From JAAFJT01 sp043744275 (GTDB lineage Bacteria > Bacteroidota > Bacteroidia > Chitinophagales > Saprospiraceae): a stretch of 42,588 bases of DNA. The stretch lies in NCBI GenBank assembly GCA_043744275.1, contig JAYTUY010000293.1, forward strand, positions 1-42,588, in the 5' to 3' direction. The position numbers were made by a program, and so were the translations under genes. The notes beneath the pieces were generated by a model that was given only the letters and a program-made list of their open reading frames with translations, had not been told where the DNA came from and did no database searches. This document shows positions 7,396 to 14,813 of this stretch, piece after piece; positions within the stretch are counted from its first letter, which is position 1, and the number at the start of each line of letters is the position of its first letter.

Positions 7396-8736
7396 TTACG
7401 CTGGCTGCAAATCATTCAACCGATAATAATGCTTCACATCCACAATATCCGAAGGATTATAAACATACGCTTCAAACTCTGAACGGAAATGCCGAATCGC
7501 ACTCGCTACGGGCCAAGCCGCGGCATCGCCCAATGGGCAAATCGTTTTGCCTTCTATTTTCGCTTGAATATCCCACAATAAATCAATGTCTTTCAAATTG
7601 CCTTGACCCCTCAGTATTTTGAGCAAAATTTTCTCCATCCAGCCTGTTCCTTCTCGACATGGCGAGCATTGACCACAACTTTCATGGTGATAAAAACGCG
7701 CAAATGTATGCAAGTTTTTGACAATACTCGTATCCTCATCCATCACGATAAAACCACCCGAACCAAGCATCGAACCTGAAGCAAAACCACCATCGGCAAG
7801 GCTTTCATAGCTCATCAATCGGGGTTCACCTTTAATAGTGGTTGTAATGAGAGTAGCGGGTAGGATAGGCACGGACGAACCACCAGCCACCAACGCTTTT
7901 ATTTTTTTACCATTGCGAATGCCGCCACAATATTCATCACTATAAATAAATTCTTCTACTGGCAAACCCATTTCTATTTCATAAACACCCGGTTTATTGA
8001 TATGACCACTGGCTGAAATCAATTTCGTACCCGTCGAGCGACCAATCCCGATTTTAGCATATTCCTCACCACCCTGATTGATAATCGGTACGATTGCCGC
8101 TATGGTTTCCACATTATTCACCACCGTTGGGCAACCCCACAAACCTGCTACGGCAGGGAAAGGCGGCTTAATGCGTGGATTGCCGCGCTTACCTTCAAGC
8201 GATTCTAACAAAGCCGTTTCCTCTCCGCATATATACGCCCCCGCGCCAATCTGCATATAACAATCATGGTCGAAACCTGAACCTTGTATATTTTTACCCA
8301 ACCAACCAGCTGAGTATGCCTCTTTCAAGGCACGTTCCATGATTTTATAGACATACGCGTACTCGCCACGTATATATATGTATGACGTATTCGCACCCAA
8401 TGCAAACGAAGACGTAATCATGCCTTCAATCAGCAAATGCGGAATTTTTTCCATCAAATAACGGTCTTTGAATGTACCAGGCTCCGATTCGTCAGCATTG
8501 CACACCAAATAACGTGGCACACCTTCGGGCTTTGCCAAAAACGACCATTTCATGCCCGTCGGAAAACCTGCACCACCTCGACCCCTCAGCCCCGATTTTT
8601 TCACTTCTTCAACAAGGGCAGCCTGCTCCATTTTTAGAGCTTTTTCAACCGATGCATAACCGCCTTCTCTGCGATACACCTCGTAACTTTGGATGCCCTC
8701 AACGTGGACTTTGTCTAATAATAATTTCTTGCCCAT
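7396..8736 (-). CDS. nuoF: NADH-quinone oxidoreductase subunit F (FMN, [4Fe-4S])
   Basis: NADH-oxidising flavoprotein of complex I, 446 residues, full length. Landmarks: the NADH/FMN site SGLRGRGGAGFPTGMKW (about 48-64), CNADESEPGTFKDR (79-92), GAGAYICGEETALLESLEG (164-182), and the N3 cluster ligands C354, C357, C360 (ESCGQCSPCREG) and C400 (KTICPLGDAA). All key residues are present. A TACTGAGGGG word at 7607-7616 encodes the Leu-Arg-Gly of KILRGQG (375-377). A weaker match at 8582-8591 coincides with the family-conserved LRGRGG and needs no special explanation. nuoE lies upstream, but separated by five accessory genes (about 3.1 kb). Confidence 0.97.
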   Translation of the reverse strand: MGKKLLLDKVHVEGIQSYEVYRREGGYASVEKALKMEQAALVEEVKKSGLRGRGGAGFPTGMKWSFLAKPEGVPRYLVCNADESEPGTFKDRYLMEKIPHLLIEGMITSSFALGANTSYIYIRGEYAYVYKIMERALKEAYSAGWLGKNIQGSGFDHDCYMQIGAGAYICGEETALLESLEGKRGNPRIKPPFPAVAGLWGCPTVVNNVETIAAIVPIINQGGEEYAKIGIGRSTGTKLISASGHINKPGVYEIEMGLPVEEFIYSDEYCGGIRNGKKIKALVAGGSSVPILPATLITTTIKGEPRLMSYESLADGGFASGSMLGSGGFIVMDEDTSIVKNLHTFARFYHHESCGQCSPCREGTGWMEKILLKILRGQGNLKDIDLLWDIQAKIEGKTICPLGDAAAWPVASAIRHFRSEFEAYVYNPSDIVDVKHYYRLNDLQPA

Positions 8737-8747
8737 ATATTTAATCT

Positions 8748-8781
8748 ATTGATTGTCAATGTTTTATGAACCCCCTCAGTA
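8748..8781. repeat. Composite element: ATTGA palindrome plus TACTGAGGGG word
   Basis: ATTGATTGTCAAT (8748-8760) precedes CCCCTCAGTA (8772-8781) by 11 bp, with the recurring linker GTTTTATGA between them. It sits between nuoF and the PIN-like/ATPase module. Confidence 0.7.
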
Positions 8782-8792
8782 GCCAAGTCATT

Positions 8793-9266
8793 TTAATCTT
8801 TATAATTTAGATGCTCTGGTCGCTTAGCAGTTATCGTTTCAAAATCAGAAAATTCTTTTAAATCACTTAGAAAATTATTATCTTCTGACAATGCCATTTT
8901 TCTATCGGATAATAAAACAGCTGGTATGTGATTTCTATCCTTAGCGTTTGATAATAATCTTTTTAGAATTTTATTAGAATAATGTTTTTGTTGAAATCCT
9001 TCAATTTGCTTTTTTGTAAAAAGAATTAATCGTTCTTGTTTCGTCAATTCTTCGACAATTTTGATTATATTCGTACGTGAATTAGCATTTCTATTCGATT
9101 CATGATATTCCCTCAATAAATAAGGTGATACGACTAAATGAGCATTATTTTCTTCTATTTCAGTATGTGTTAATAACCACTCAATAAGGTTTTTATATTC
9201 CTCATCTATTGGATTACTGAAATATTGACTGGCGATATTGTTGTCAATAAATATGTCTTTTTTCAT
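8793..9266 (-). CDS. PIN-like nuclease candidate, partner of the AAA ATPase
   Basis: A 157-residue protein starting KKDIFIDNNIASQYFSNP, where the acidic residue after a hydrophobic strand is in the position of the first PIN-domain Asp. Further acidic candidates are Glu54 of LLREYHES and the Asp pairs in VLLSDRKMALSEDNNFLSDL near residue 118-135, giving the spacing expected of a PIN-like metal site. The family is inferred from this layout, not from a clear signature. Its ATG overlaps the ATPase stop by four bases (ATGA), so the two are translated together. A nuclease paired with an SMC-like ATPase is the typical build of anti-phage systems, but no specific known system is matched. Confidence 0.6.
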   Translation of the reverse strand: MKKDIFIDNNIASQYFSNPIDEEYKNLIEWLLTHTEIEENNAHLVVSPYLLREYHESNRNANSRTNIIKIVEELTKQERLILFTKKQIEGFQQKHYSNKILKRLLSNAKDRNHIPAVLLSDRKMALSEDNNFLSDLKEFSDFETITAKRPEHLNYKD

Positions 9267-10357
9267 TCTTCAAAAGCATTTAAGGCTATTTCCATAACAT
9301 CCATAGAATGAGTTTCAAAGAATGATGGCGGTGCATTTCTAATACCACCATTTTTACGAAAATCTATATCGTAAACATCTGTATCATCTCCATTATTCTC
9401 TAAAAAATACACTTTCACATCTTCTTTTTTCAACTCTCCTTTTACAATTGCCAAACGAATTCTATTTAAAAAATACTCGCTATGTGTTTCAATCACATAA
9501 TTTTTATCAGTAGTATTGATTTGATTGACTATATATTCTCCAAACTTTGATTGTACTGAGGGGTGTAAATGTATTTCAGGTTCTGCGACAAAAAGAGTCG
9601 AATCATCAGGCAGTTGTAAATCAGCTATAATTACTGGTAAAAATTGACTAACACCATAACCCACATTGCTCAACGAAGTGGCTTTCTCACTGCTAACTGG
9701 TTTTACCAATATTTCAAACATTCCACCACTTAATCGTTTAGTTTTCACTTCTTCAATTAACTCTAATTGTTTCATTACCTTTGTCAATTGCTTTATTTTT
9801 CCATTGCCACGCTTTTCCCACTCTACTATTTGGTCAAGGTAACCTTCTCCATCTTTTTCTATTTTAAACTCTGCCTTGTTTTTTTCTAAATTTGTTCGTT
9901 GGGGTTGTTGGCGAAATGCCCCTATGAAGTTTACACTTTTCACACCGAAATTAAATATACTCAATGGTCTCCCTTTAACTCTACTCTTTGGGGTATCATT
10001 AATAATTTTAGTATTTTGTTCTTTAACACTTGGTAGAAAATTTGTTTTATCTACAACCCATTTGCTACTAATATCGTCAATCCGATCATTCGAGTTAATT
10101 TTCAAACCTAAACTTATTATTTTCGATTCATCATGACTATTTGCAATATCTTCAAAGTCACCTAAATTAACAAAGTCACCATTTGTTGACAATGATTTAG
10201 GAAATCCTTCTGATTGTAGCACCATTAAAATTGCATTCACGATAGAACTCTTACCACTACTATTTGCCCCAGTCAAAATAGTGAGTCTTGAAAAATCAAA
10301 TGTTTTTTCACTTTTAAAACACTTGAAGTTCTCTAAAGTCAATTGTTCTATTTTCAT
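9263..10357 (-). CDS. AAA (RecF/OLD-like, DUF3696) ATPase
   Basis: An ABC/SMC-like ATPase of 364 residues from the chosen ATG. A GTG at 10372 would add five residues, but MKIEQLTLENFKCF at 10357 is the normal family start. Walker A is GANSSGKSS at about 30-38; an ABC-like signature region reads NVGYGVSQFLPVIIADL; Walker B is DSTLFVAEPEIHLHPS; the H-loop region is YVIETHSEYFLNRIRLA. The C-terminal part (VYFLENNGDDTDVYDIDF...FFETHSMDVMEIA) matches the DUF3696 tail. No TOPRIM domain is fused; the coupled PIN-like gene may supply the nuclease. A TACTGAGGGG word (9554-9563) encodes the Pro-Ser-Val right after Walker B. Confidence 0.85.
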   Translation of the reverse strand: MKIEQLTLENFKCFKSEKTFDFSRLTILTGANSSGKSSIVNAILMVLQSEGFPKSLSTNGDFVNLGDFEDIANSHDESKIISLGLKINSNDRIDDISSKWVVDKTNFLPSVKEQNTKIINDTPKSRVKGRPLSIFNFGVKSVNFIGAFRQQPQRTNLEKNKAEFKIEKDGEGYLDQIVEWEKRGNGKIKQLTKVMKQLELIEEVKTKRLSGGMFEILVKPVSSEKATSLSNVGYGVSQFLPVIIADLQLPDDSTLFVAEPEIHLHPSVQSKFGEYIVNQINTTDKNYVIETHSEYFLNRIRLAIVKGELKKEDVKVYFLENNGDDTDVYDIDFRKNGGIRNAPPSFFETHSMDVMEIALNAFEE

Positions 10358-10371
10358 TTTTTTTTTTAACA

Positions 10372-10402
10372 CTTGATTTTCAATGCTTTATACCCCTCAG
10401 TA
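10372..10402. repeat. Composite element that also supplies a stop codon
   Basis: CTTGATTTTCAAT (10372-10384) and CCCCTCAGTA (10393-10402) are 8 bp apart. On the minus strand the word reads TAC TGA GGGG: TAC is the last sense codon (Tyr) and TGA the stop of the Uma2 gene upstream. The palindrome overlaps the upstream edge of the ATPase gene. Confidence 0.75.
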
Positions 10403-10996
10403 TTTTGCTGAAAAAAGCCTTTCTAATTTGAATGAAAAACCTTCAACGGTTTTGGAATGAATATTTCCTTCAATATCACCATATACTTTTCTGAATTTGT
10501 AATTGCTCTCTTCATCCAAATCAAATACTAATATCGTTTCATCTTCTACACTCACAATCCAATATTCCCTCACACCATTATATTCGTACAGTTCAAACTT
10601 ATCTTCAACATCTTTCTTTTTAGTAGAAGGCGACAATATTTCAACAATCAAATCAGGTGAGCCAACACAACCTTTTTTATCTACTTTATTTTTATCGCAA
10701 ATAACACATACATCAGGTTGAACAACGGTGAAAATATTTTTATCCGCTGTTGATTTTTTATGATCTAAAAGTCGAACATCAAAAGGTGAAATAAATACTT
10801 TGCAAGGGCTATTTTGTAGAAAATTATCCAATAAGGTATTCATACGCCCTGCCAGTCGTTGATGATCGCTTGTCGGTGCAGCCATACGTGATAGCTTACC
10901 CCTCAGTAATTCTACATACCCGTCGAATTTCCACGTCAGGTAATCCGCATACGAGTATTTTTTATCAAAATCCAATTGGTTAATATCAGTTATCAT
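10397..10996 (-). CDS. Uma2 family protein (PD-(D/E)XK nuclease-like), copy 1
   Basis: A 199-residue Uma2 (COG4636) protein, a PD-(D/E)XK-fold family abundant in cyanobacteria and found in Bacteroidota; its biological role is unsettled. Recognisable are YVELLRGKLSRMAAPTSDHQ near residue 27, VVQPDVCVICD, and the core GSPDLIVEILSPSTKKKDVE followed by KFELYEYNGVREYWIV. Catalytic Asp and Glu are intact. The word at 10899-10908 encodes Leu-Leu-Arg-Gly in the N-terminal part, where related proteins usually read an acidic EG..., and a second word ends the gene. It lies between the RelE-like locus and the ATPase/PIN pair in the nuoE-nuoF gap. Confidence 0.88.
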   Translation of the reverse strand: MITDINQLDFDKKYSYADYLTWKFDGYVELLRGKLSRMAAPTSDHQRLAGRMNTLLDNFLQNSPCKVFISPFDVRLLDHKKSTADKNIFTVVQPDVCVICDKNKVDKKGCVGSPDLIVEILSPSTKKKDVEDKFELYEYNGVREYWIVSVEDETILVFDLDEESNYKFRKVYGDIEGNIHSKTVEGFSFKLERLFSAKY

Positions 10997-11016
10997 CTTT
11001 TTTGGATTTATAATGA

Positions 11017-11048
11017 ATTGATTTTCAATGTTTTATGACTCCTCAGTA
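11017..11048. repeat. Composite element, degenerate word
   Basis: ATTGATTTTCAAT (11017-11029), GTTTTATGA linker, then CTCCTCAGTA (11039-11048, one mismatch). It borders the Uma2 gene and the RelE-like toxin. The arrangement copies 8748 and 10372. Confidence 0.7.
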
Positions 11049-11050
11049 TT

Positions 11051-11316
11051 TTATGGAAAAATATCATAAATATCTTTTCTAAGTGCCACTCTCGCAAATT
11101 TGACAGTTTCTTTTTCAATCAAAATGCCAATGCGATAATCACCAACTCTGATTCTGAAAGCGTTTTTAGCTCCTTTCATTTTTTTATATTCTTAATATCA
11201 ATTGGCTTTTGAGCTAATATAACTTCTTCAATCACATCTGCAATTCGTTCTCTAACATCTTCATTATTTATTTTGTCTAAGTCTTTATCAAACTTAGCAG
11301 CAGTCACGACATTCAT
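11051..11316 (-). pseudogene. RelE/ParE-like toxin split by a frameshift at A7
   Basis: From ATG at 11316 the frame encodes 46 residues (MNVVTAAKFDKDLDKI...PIDIKNIKK) and stops at TGA (11176-11178). Starting at ATG 11179 a second frame gives 42 residues (MKGAKNAFRIRVGDYRIGIL...LRKDIYDIFP, stop 11051-11053). Joined, they make an 88-residue RelE/ParE toxin with the typical K-L/M-KG-x-x-x-x-FRIRVGDYRI core and a C-terminal R-x-IY-x-IFP. The break is in ATA-AAA-AAA-TGA: seven A residues where eight are needed. A -1 slip on A AAA AAA would restore the full toxin, so this is either a pseudogene, a sequencing error in a homopolymer, or regulated frameshifting. The antitoxin gene lies two bases upstream. 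Confidence 0.75.
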
Positions 11317-11318
11317 AG

Positions 11319-11531
11319 TTATATTTTATGTTTTCTCAATTTTTTCAATACATCTTCTACTGGAACTGTATCGGTCCAATCCACTTCTTGCATCATCATT
11401 AAAAGTCCTAAATCTTCTTTGTCTTCATCAGAAAGATTAAGAACTTTCATGCGTATTTTCATTTTTTCCAAAAATGCTGTGATTAAACTATATTCAGTCG
11501 CATCTTTTGTTTCAATTATTATGGTTTGCAT
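11319..11531 (-). CDS. DUF2683-like antitoxin
   Basis: A 70-residue acidic protein, MQTIIIETKDATEYSLITAF then LEKMKIRMKVLNLSDEDKED and VPVEDVLKKLRKHKI. The short beta strand followed by helices and the position directly before a RelE-like toxin match the DUF2683-type antitoxins of Bacteroidota. It ends two bases before the toxin ATG, so the pair is one transcript. It would bind and neutralise the toxin and probably repress its own promoter. No DNA-binding motif is obvious in the sequence. Confidence 0.75.
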   Translation of the reverse strand: MQTIIIETKDATEYSLITAFLEKMKIRMKVLNLSDEDKEDLGLLMMMQEVDWTDTVPVEDVLKKLRKHKI

Positions 11532-11547
11532 TTTTTTTAGATTAAGT

Positions 11548-11560
11548 ATTGTTAATCAAT
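11548..11560. repeat. Solitary ATTGTTAATCAAT palindrome
   Basis: ATTGTTAATCAAT at 11548-11560 is a near copy of the palindrome found in the composite elements, here without a TACTGAGGGG word. It lies just upstream of the DUF2683-like antitoxin start, where it could act as an operator. Similar solitary copies are ATTGTTTTTCAAT at 37606-37618 and TTTGATTATCAAT at 40603-40615. Confidence 0.45.
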
Positions 11561-11573
11561 TATTATCTAAATT

Positions 11574-11829
11574 ATTATTAGGAAGACACTTCCTCAAAAA
11601 TCTGTTTGAAACTAATATTACTAAAAACAAGCAATGTAGAACCAATTATACCAGTCATGAGAGAAAGCCCTTTCGAAATTTTTATTTTCATAATTTTTAA
11701 TTTTTTAATTTTTGATTTAAAAAACTCTAAAACAACAGTACCCAAAAAATGCAGAACTATTGTAATAATTAGAAAACAAACAGATTTAATAGGGAAATTG
11801 TCTTTCCAAGAACATGTCTTCCTAATAAT
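11574..11829. mobile_element. Possible small element with 15-bp inverted ends
   Basis: ATTATTAGGAAGACA at 11574-11588 is perfectly inverted as TGTCTTCCTAATAAT at 11815-11829. The right arm touches the nuoE stop codon (11829-11831). The 226 bases between are about three-quarters A+T. On the minus strand they hold an open frame coding for a small membrane-like peptide. The layout is that of a miniature inverted-repeat element or of a decayed gene. No clear target-site duplication is visible. Confidence 0.4.
11578..11691 (-). CDS. Possible 37-aa membrane peptide or gene remnant
   Basis: From ATG at 11691 the frame reads MKIKISKGLSLMTGIIGSTL and ends KQIFEEVSS at TAA 11578-11580, with one hydrophobic helix. 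The same frame is open for about 45 more codons upstream (including SVCFLIITIVLHFLGTVVL, a second hydrophobic segment) but without an ATG. So it may be the tail of a two-helix membrane protein that lost its start. Most of it lies inside the inverted repeat pair. No family is recognised. Confidence 0.25.
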   Translation of the reverse strand: MKIKISKGLSLMTGIIGSTLLVFSNISFKQIFEEVSS

Positions 11830-12359
11830 TATAAATATACCGAATGTTTCCCCGCGAACTCCCCCTTAAACTCCTCAATCAACGCATCCACTTTCTCCAA
11901 AGTCAAATGCTCATAGAATTTATCGCCTACTTGAAACATGGGGGCATAGCCGCAAGCACCCAAACACTCCACCGTTTTTAAAGTAAATATGCCATCGGGC
12001 GTGGTTTCTCCTACGCCGATGCCTAAACGTTTGCTGATATGACGAACCACATCTTCTGCACCCATCAACCAACAGCTTGAGGTATGACAAATTTCTATCA
12101 AGCAATTGCCCCGTTTATGCAAGTTAAACATAGAGTAAAATGAAGCGACTTCATAGACTTCTATCGGCTGAATTTTGAGAATCGAAGCGACATATTGCAT
12201 TGCCTCAGGACTCAACCAACCGCCAAATTCGTCTTGTGCCAAATGCAAAAGAGGTATCAATGCCGATTTGTGCTTGCCTTCTGGATAACGAGCGATGATT
12301 TCCTCTGCACGTTGGAGGGTTTCAGTAGAAAATTGTATGTCTTTTTGACCGTTTGTCAT
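11829..12359 (-). CDS. nuoE: NADH-quinone oxidoreductase subunit E ([2Fe-2S])
   Basis: Thioredoxin-fold 24-kDa subunit of complex I, 176 residues, carrying cluster N1a. The four ligands are C91 and C96 (EICHTSSCWLMG) and C132 and C136 (ECLGACGYAPM). The helical N-terminal domain (FSTETLQRAEEIIARYPEGK then SALIPLLHLAQDEFGGWLS) is normal. It should work with NuoF and NuoG in NADH oxidation. It is followed by accessory genes rather than nuoF; its stop codon lies against the right arm of a 15-bp inverted repeat. Confidence 0.95.
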   Translation of the reverse strand: MTNGQKDIQFSTETLQRAEEIIARYPEGKHKSALIPLLHLAQDEFGGWLSPEAMQYVASILKIQPIEVYEVASFYSMFNLHKRGNCLIEICHTSSCWLMGAEDVVRHISKRLGIGVGETTPDGIFTLKTVECLGACGYAPMFQVGDKFYEHLTLEKVDALIEEFKGEFAGKHSVYL

Positions 12360-12446
12360 ATCTTGTAAATAATTTTTATAAAGTCTTGATTTTAATGCTT
12401 CGCCTGTCTATTATCTAAGCGTCTATTGAATATCTAACTAATTATC

Positions 12447-12998
12447 TCATTCAATGCCATGCTCATGAGCATATTTTTTATAATCTTCAATGCTTTGATT
12501 GATAATATGAATTGCCATCTGTTTGTCTAAAAACTCTTCAACGACGACCGTTTTATTTTCTAATTTTTTATAATCTTCAAAGAAATTCCGCAATTCTCTC
12601 AATAAATGCTCGGGTAGTTCTTCAATATCATTGATGTGCGAAACGCTGATATCATCTGCTGCTACCGCTATTATTTTATCATCTGCTTCGCCTTGGTCAA
12701 TCATTCGCATCACGCCAATTACTTTAGCATTGACCTCACACAATGAGCGAATATCTATTTGAGACAGAACCAATATATCCAAAGGGTCATGGTCATCGCA
12801 ATATGTTTGCGGAATAAAACCATAATTGGCTGGATAATACATCGCCGAATAAATCACTCTATCCAATCTCAATCTGCCCGTCTCTTTATTCAATTCATAC
12901 TTGGCGCGCGTCCCTTTCGGTATTTCGATAATGCCCGTCACGACTTCGGGTGAGTTTTCGCCAATCGGTGTATGATGCCAAGGATTAAAAAATGCCAT
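12447..12998 (-). CDS. ppa: Inorganic pyrophosphatase (family I)
   Basis: Soluble family I pyrophosphatase, 183 residues, hydrolysing PPi to two phosphates and so pulling biosynthetic reactions. The signature CDDHDPLDILVL (D69-x-D71-P-x-D74) is intact, with upstream substrate-binding residues in IEIPKGTRAKYELNKETG and YPANYGFIPQTY, and downstream DDKIIAVAADD. It lies inside the nuo cluster between nuoD and nuoE, on the same strand, 87 bases upstream of nuoE. This gives it a possible link to energy metabolism through co-expression. The nuoD side is bounded by a composite repeat element. Confidence 0.96.
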   Translation of the reverse strand: MAFFNPWHHTPIGENSPEVVTGIIEIPKGTRAKYELNKETGRLRLDRVIYSAMYYPANYGFIPQTYCDDHDPLDILVLSQIDIRSLCEVNAKVIGVMRMIDQGEADDKIIAVAADDISVSHINDIEELPEHLLRELRNFFEDYKKLENKTVVVEEFLDKQMAIHIINQSIEDYKKYAHEHGIE

Positions 12999-13079
12999 AA
13001 AATGAGTTTTTGTTTAATGAAAATTTACAATCGGTTTAAAATATAAGGTCTATTCTCTAACATCCATATACCTCAACAC

Positions 13080-13115
13080 CCCCTCAGTATTTTACATAAA
13101 AAATTGATTATCAAA
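13080..13115. repeat. Composite element: TACTGAGGGG word plus palindrome variant
   Basis: CCCCTCAGTA (13080-13089) and ATTGATTATCAAA (13103-13115), 13 bp apart, lie between nuoD and ppa. The palindrome has one arm mismatch (TCAAA). Confidence 0.65.
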
Positions 13116-13131
13116 GCATTACGAACGTGAA

Positions 13132-13162
<31 letters not shown>

Positions 13163-13165
13163 AAA

Positions 13166-14368
13166 TTACGCATCCAATTCTCCTGCAATAACATTCAAAC
13201 TCGATAAAACCAAAATCGCATCCGATAGCATACCCCCTTTAATCATCTCGGTATATGCTTGATAATAAATGAAACATGGGCGGCGGAAATGCACGCGATA
13301 AGGCGCACGACCTCCATCTGAATTGATATAAAAACCCAACTCTCCATTACCACCTTCTACCGCATGATATATTTCACCTTTCGGAATTTCAGCTTCGCCC
13401 ATCACTATTTTGAAGTGATAAATCAAGGCTTCCATTTCAGAATAAACTTTCTCCTTCGGTGGATGATAAAACTCAGGTAGGTCAGCGTGAAAATCGCCAT
13501 CGGGCATATTTTTCACGGCTTGTTCGATGATGCGGAGGGATTGCCACATTTCTTCCATGCGAACCATGTATCGGTCGAAAGTATCGCCGCTTGTACCCAA
13601 CGGAATATCAAATTCAAAATCTTGATAAGATGAATATGGATTCATCACGCGCACATCATAATCCACGCCAGCAGCCCTTAGATTTGGACCCGTAAATCCA
13701 TAATTTAAAGCGCGTTCTGCTGAAATTGGTCCTGTTCCGATGACCCTATCCATAAAAATGCGATTGCGTGAAACGAGGCTATCAAATTCTTTCAAACCTT
13801 TAGGAAATTCCTTCAAAAAATGATGGAGTTTGTCCCAAGCCTTTTTCGTGAAATCACGTTCCATGCCGCCTATTCGACCTATATTAGTCGTCAAACGAGC
13901 ACCGCAAACTTCTTCATAAATTTCATAAATAAATTCACGCCATTGATAAAGATAAAGGAATCCTGTCATTGCGCCCGTATCCACTGCAATGACCGTATCG
14001 CAAACAATATGGTCACTTATACGCGCCAATTCCATGATAATAACTCTTAAATATTGCGCTCGCTTCGGTACTTCACAACCAATGAGTTTCTCGACACTCA
14101 TGTGCCAACCCATATTATTGATAGGCGAGGAGCAATAATTCATGCGATCGGTTAAGGTCGGAATTTGATAATACGGACGTCGTTCGCATATTTTTTCAAA
14201 GGCTCGATGAATATACCCAACAGTTGACTCCGCATCGAGTATGATTTCACCATCCATTTTCAGAACGTTTTGAAAAATACCATGCGTAGCGGGATGCGTG
14301 GGACCCAAATTCAGTATCTGATATTCCTTATCTTCTACTTGTTGTTCAACATTTGCGACTGCACTCAT
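13166..14368 (-). CDS. nuoD: NADH-quinone oxidoreductase subunit D (49 kDa)
   Basis: Quinone-site subunit of complex I, homologous to [NiFe]-hydrogenase large subunits but without metal ligands. The 400-residue sequence has the classic segments LGPTHPATHGIFQNVLKMDG, VGYIHRAFEKICERRPYYQ, DRMNYCSSPINNMGWHMSVE, GARLTTNIGRIGGMERDFT and the C-terminal SDAILVLSSLNVIAGELDA. The His of PTHPATHG and the Tyr of the quinone site are present. NuoC is a separate gene here (fused to NuoD in some bacteria). An LprI-like gene and a Uma2 gene separate it from nuoC upstream. It has no TACTGAGGGG word. Confidence 0.97.
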   Translation of the reverse strand: MSAVANVEQQVEDKEYQILNLGPTHPATHGIFQNVLKMDGEIILDAESTVGYIHRAFEKICERRPYYQIPTLTDRMNYCSSPINNMGWHMSVEKLIGCEVPKRAQYLRVIIMELARISDHIVCDTVIAVDTGAMTGFLYLYQWREFIYEIYEEVCGARLTTNIGRIGGMERDFTKKAWDKLHHFLKEFPKGLKEFDSLVSRNRIFMDRVIGTGPISAERALNYGFTGPNLRAAGVDYDVRVMNPYSSYQDFEFDIPLGTSGDTFDRYMVRMEEMWQSLRIIEQAVKNMPDGDFHADLPEFYHPPKEKVYSEMEALIYHFKIVMGEAEIPKGEIYHAVEGGNGELGFYINSDGGRAPYRVHFRRPCFIYYQAYTEMIKGGMLSDAILVLSSLNVIAGELDA

Positions 14369-14426
14369 ATTTTATTGCTTATTGAATTTTACTTCTAAAT
14401 ACTCTAAACTAAATACCAAACACTAC

Positions 14427-14792
14427 TCAATTCGGACCATCTTTCAAAATTTGCTTCAATGTTTTAGTCCTTTGTTCTGTCAAGCCCTGCATAAAAGTGC
14501 TTCTTTGAAGGCTGAACATTGTGCCGTATTCTACTTGTCCGCTCATGAATTTAGGGAATTCCCGTCTAAATTCTGCATCTCTAAAATTCACCCAAGCTAA
14601 TTCGGATTGCTTCAAATACTTGATGAAAAGCGTATCTTTTGCATATTTTTTCAACACTTGCTGATAAACCGTATTCAAATCTTTATCTGCTTTAGCATAA
14701 TCTTTTGCTGCCTCAGCATTCATTTGAGATTGAGTCTGGCTGAAAACAACCATCGGTACAATTAATAATAGGGCAATAAATGTTTTTTTCAT
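14427..14792 (-). CDS. Secreted LprI-like (DUF1311) protein
   Basis: The N-terminus MKKTFIALLLIVPMVVFSQT is a signal peptide with likely cleavage near residue 18-19. The mature domain (about 100 residues) has the DUF1311 pattern: MNAEAAKDYAKADKDLNTVY, then KYLKQSELAWVNFRDAEFRR, a block often ending W-x-x-[FY]-R-x-x-E. Family members include the lysozyme-inhibitor-like LprI. There is no lysozyme evidence here. No Cys pair typical of the LprI family is seen, so the disulfide is absent. It sits between nuoD and a Uma2 gene. Confidence 0.8.
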   Translation of the reverse strand: MKKTFIALLLIVPMVVFSQTQSQMNAEAAKDYAKADKDLNTVYQQVLKKYAKDTLFIKYLKQSELAWVNFRDAEFRREFPKFMSGQVEYGTMFSLQRSTFMQGLTEQRTKTLKQILKDGPN

Positions 14793-14813
14793 AGTCGTTG
14801 TTTTTTTTGATTT

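Noticed and set aside
8582..8591. Further word-like site in nuoF
   Set aside because: Only 8 of 10 bases match and it encodes the family-conserved LRGRGG, so it is explained by protein conservation.
13820..14050. Plus-strand open frame opposite nuoD
   Set aside because: Antisense shadow; no family features.
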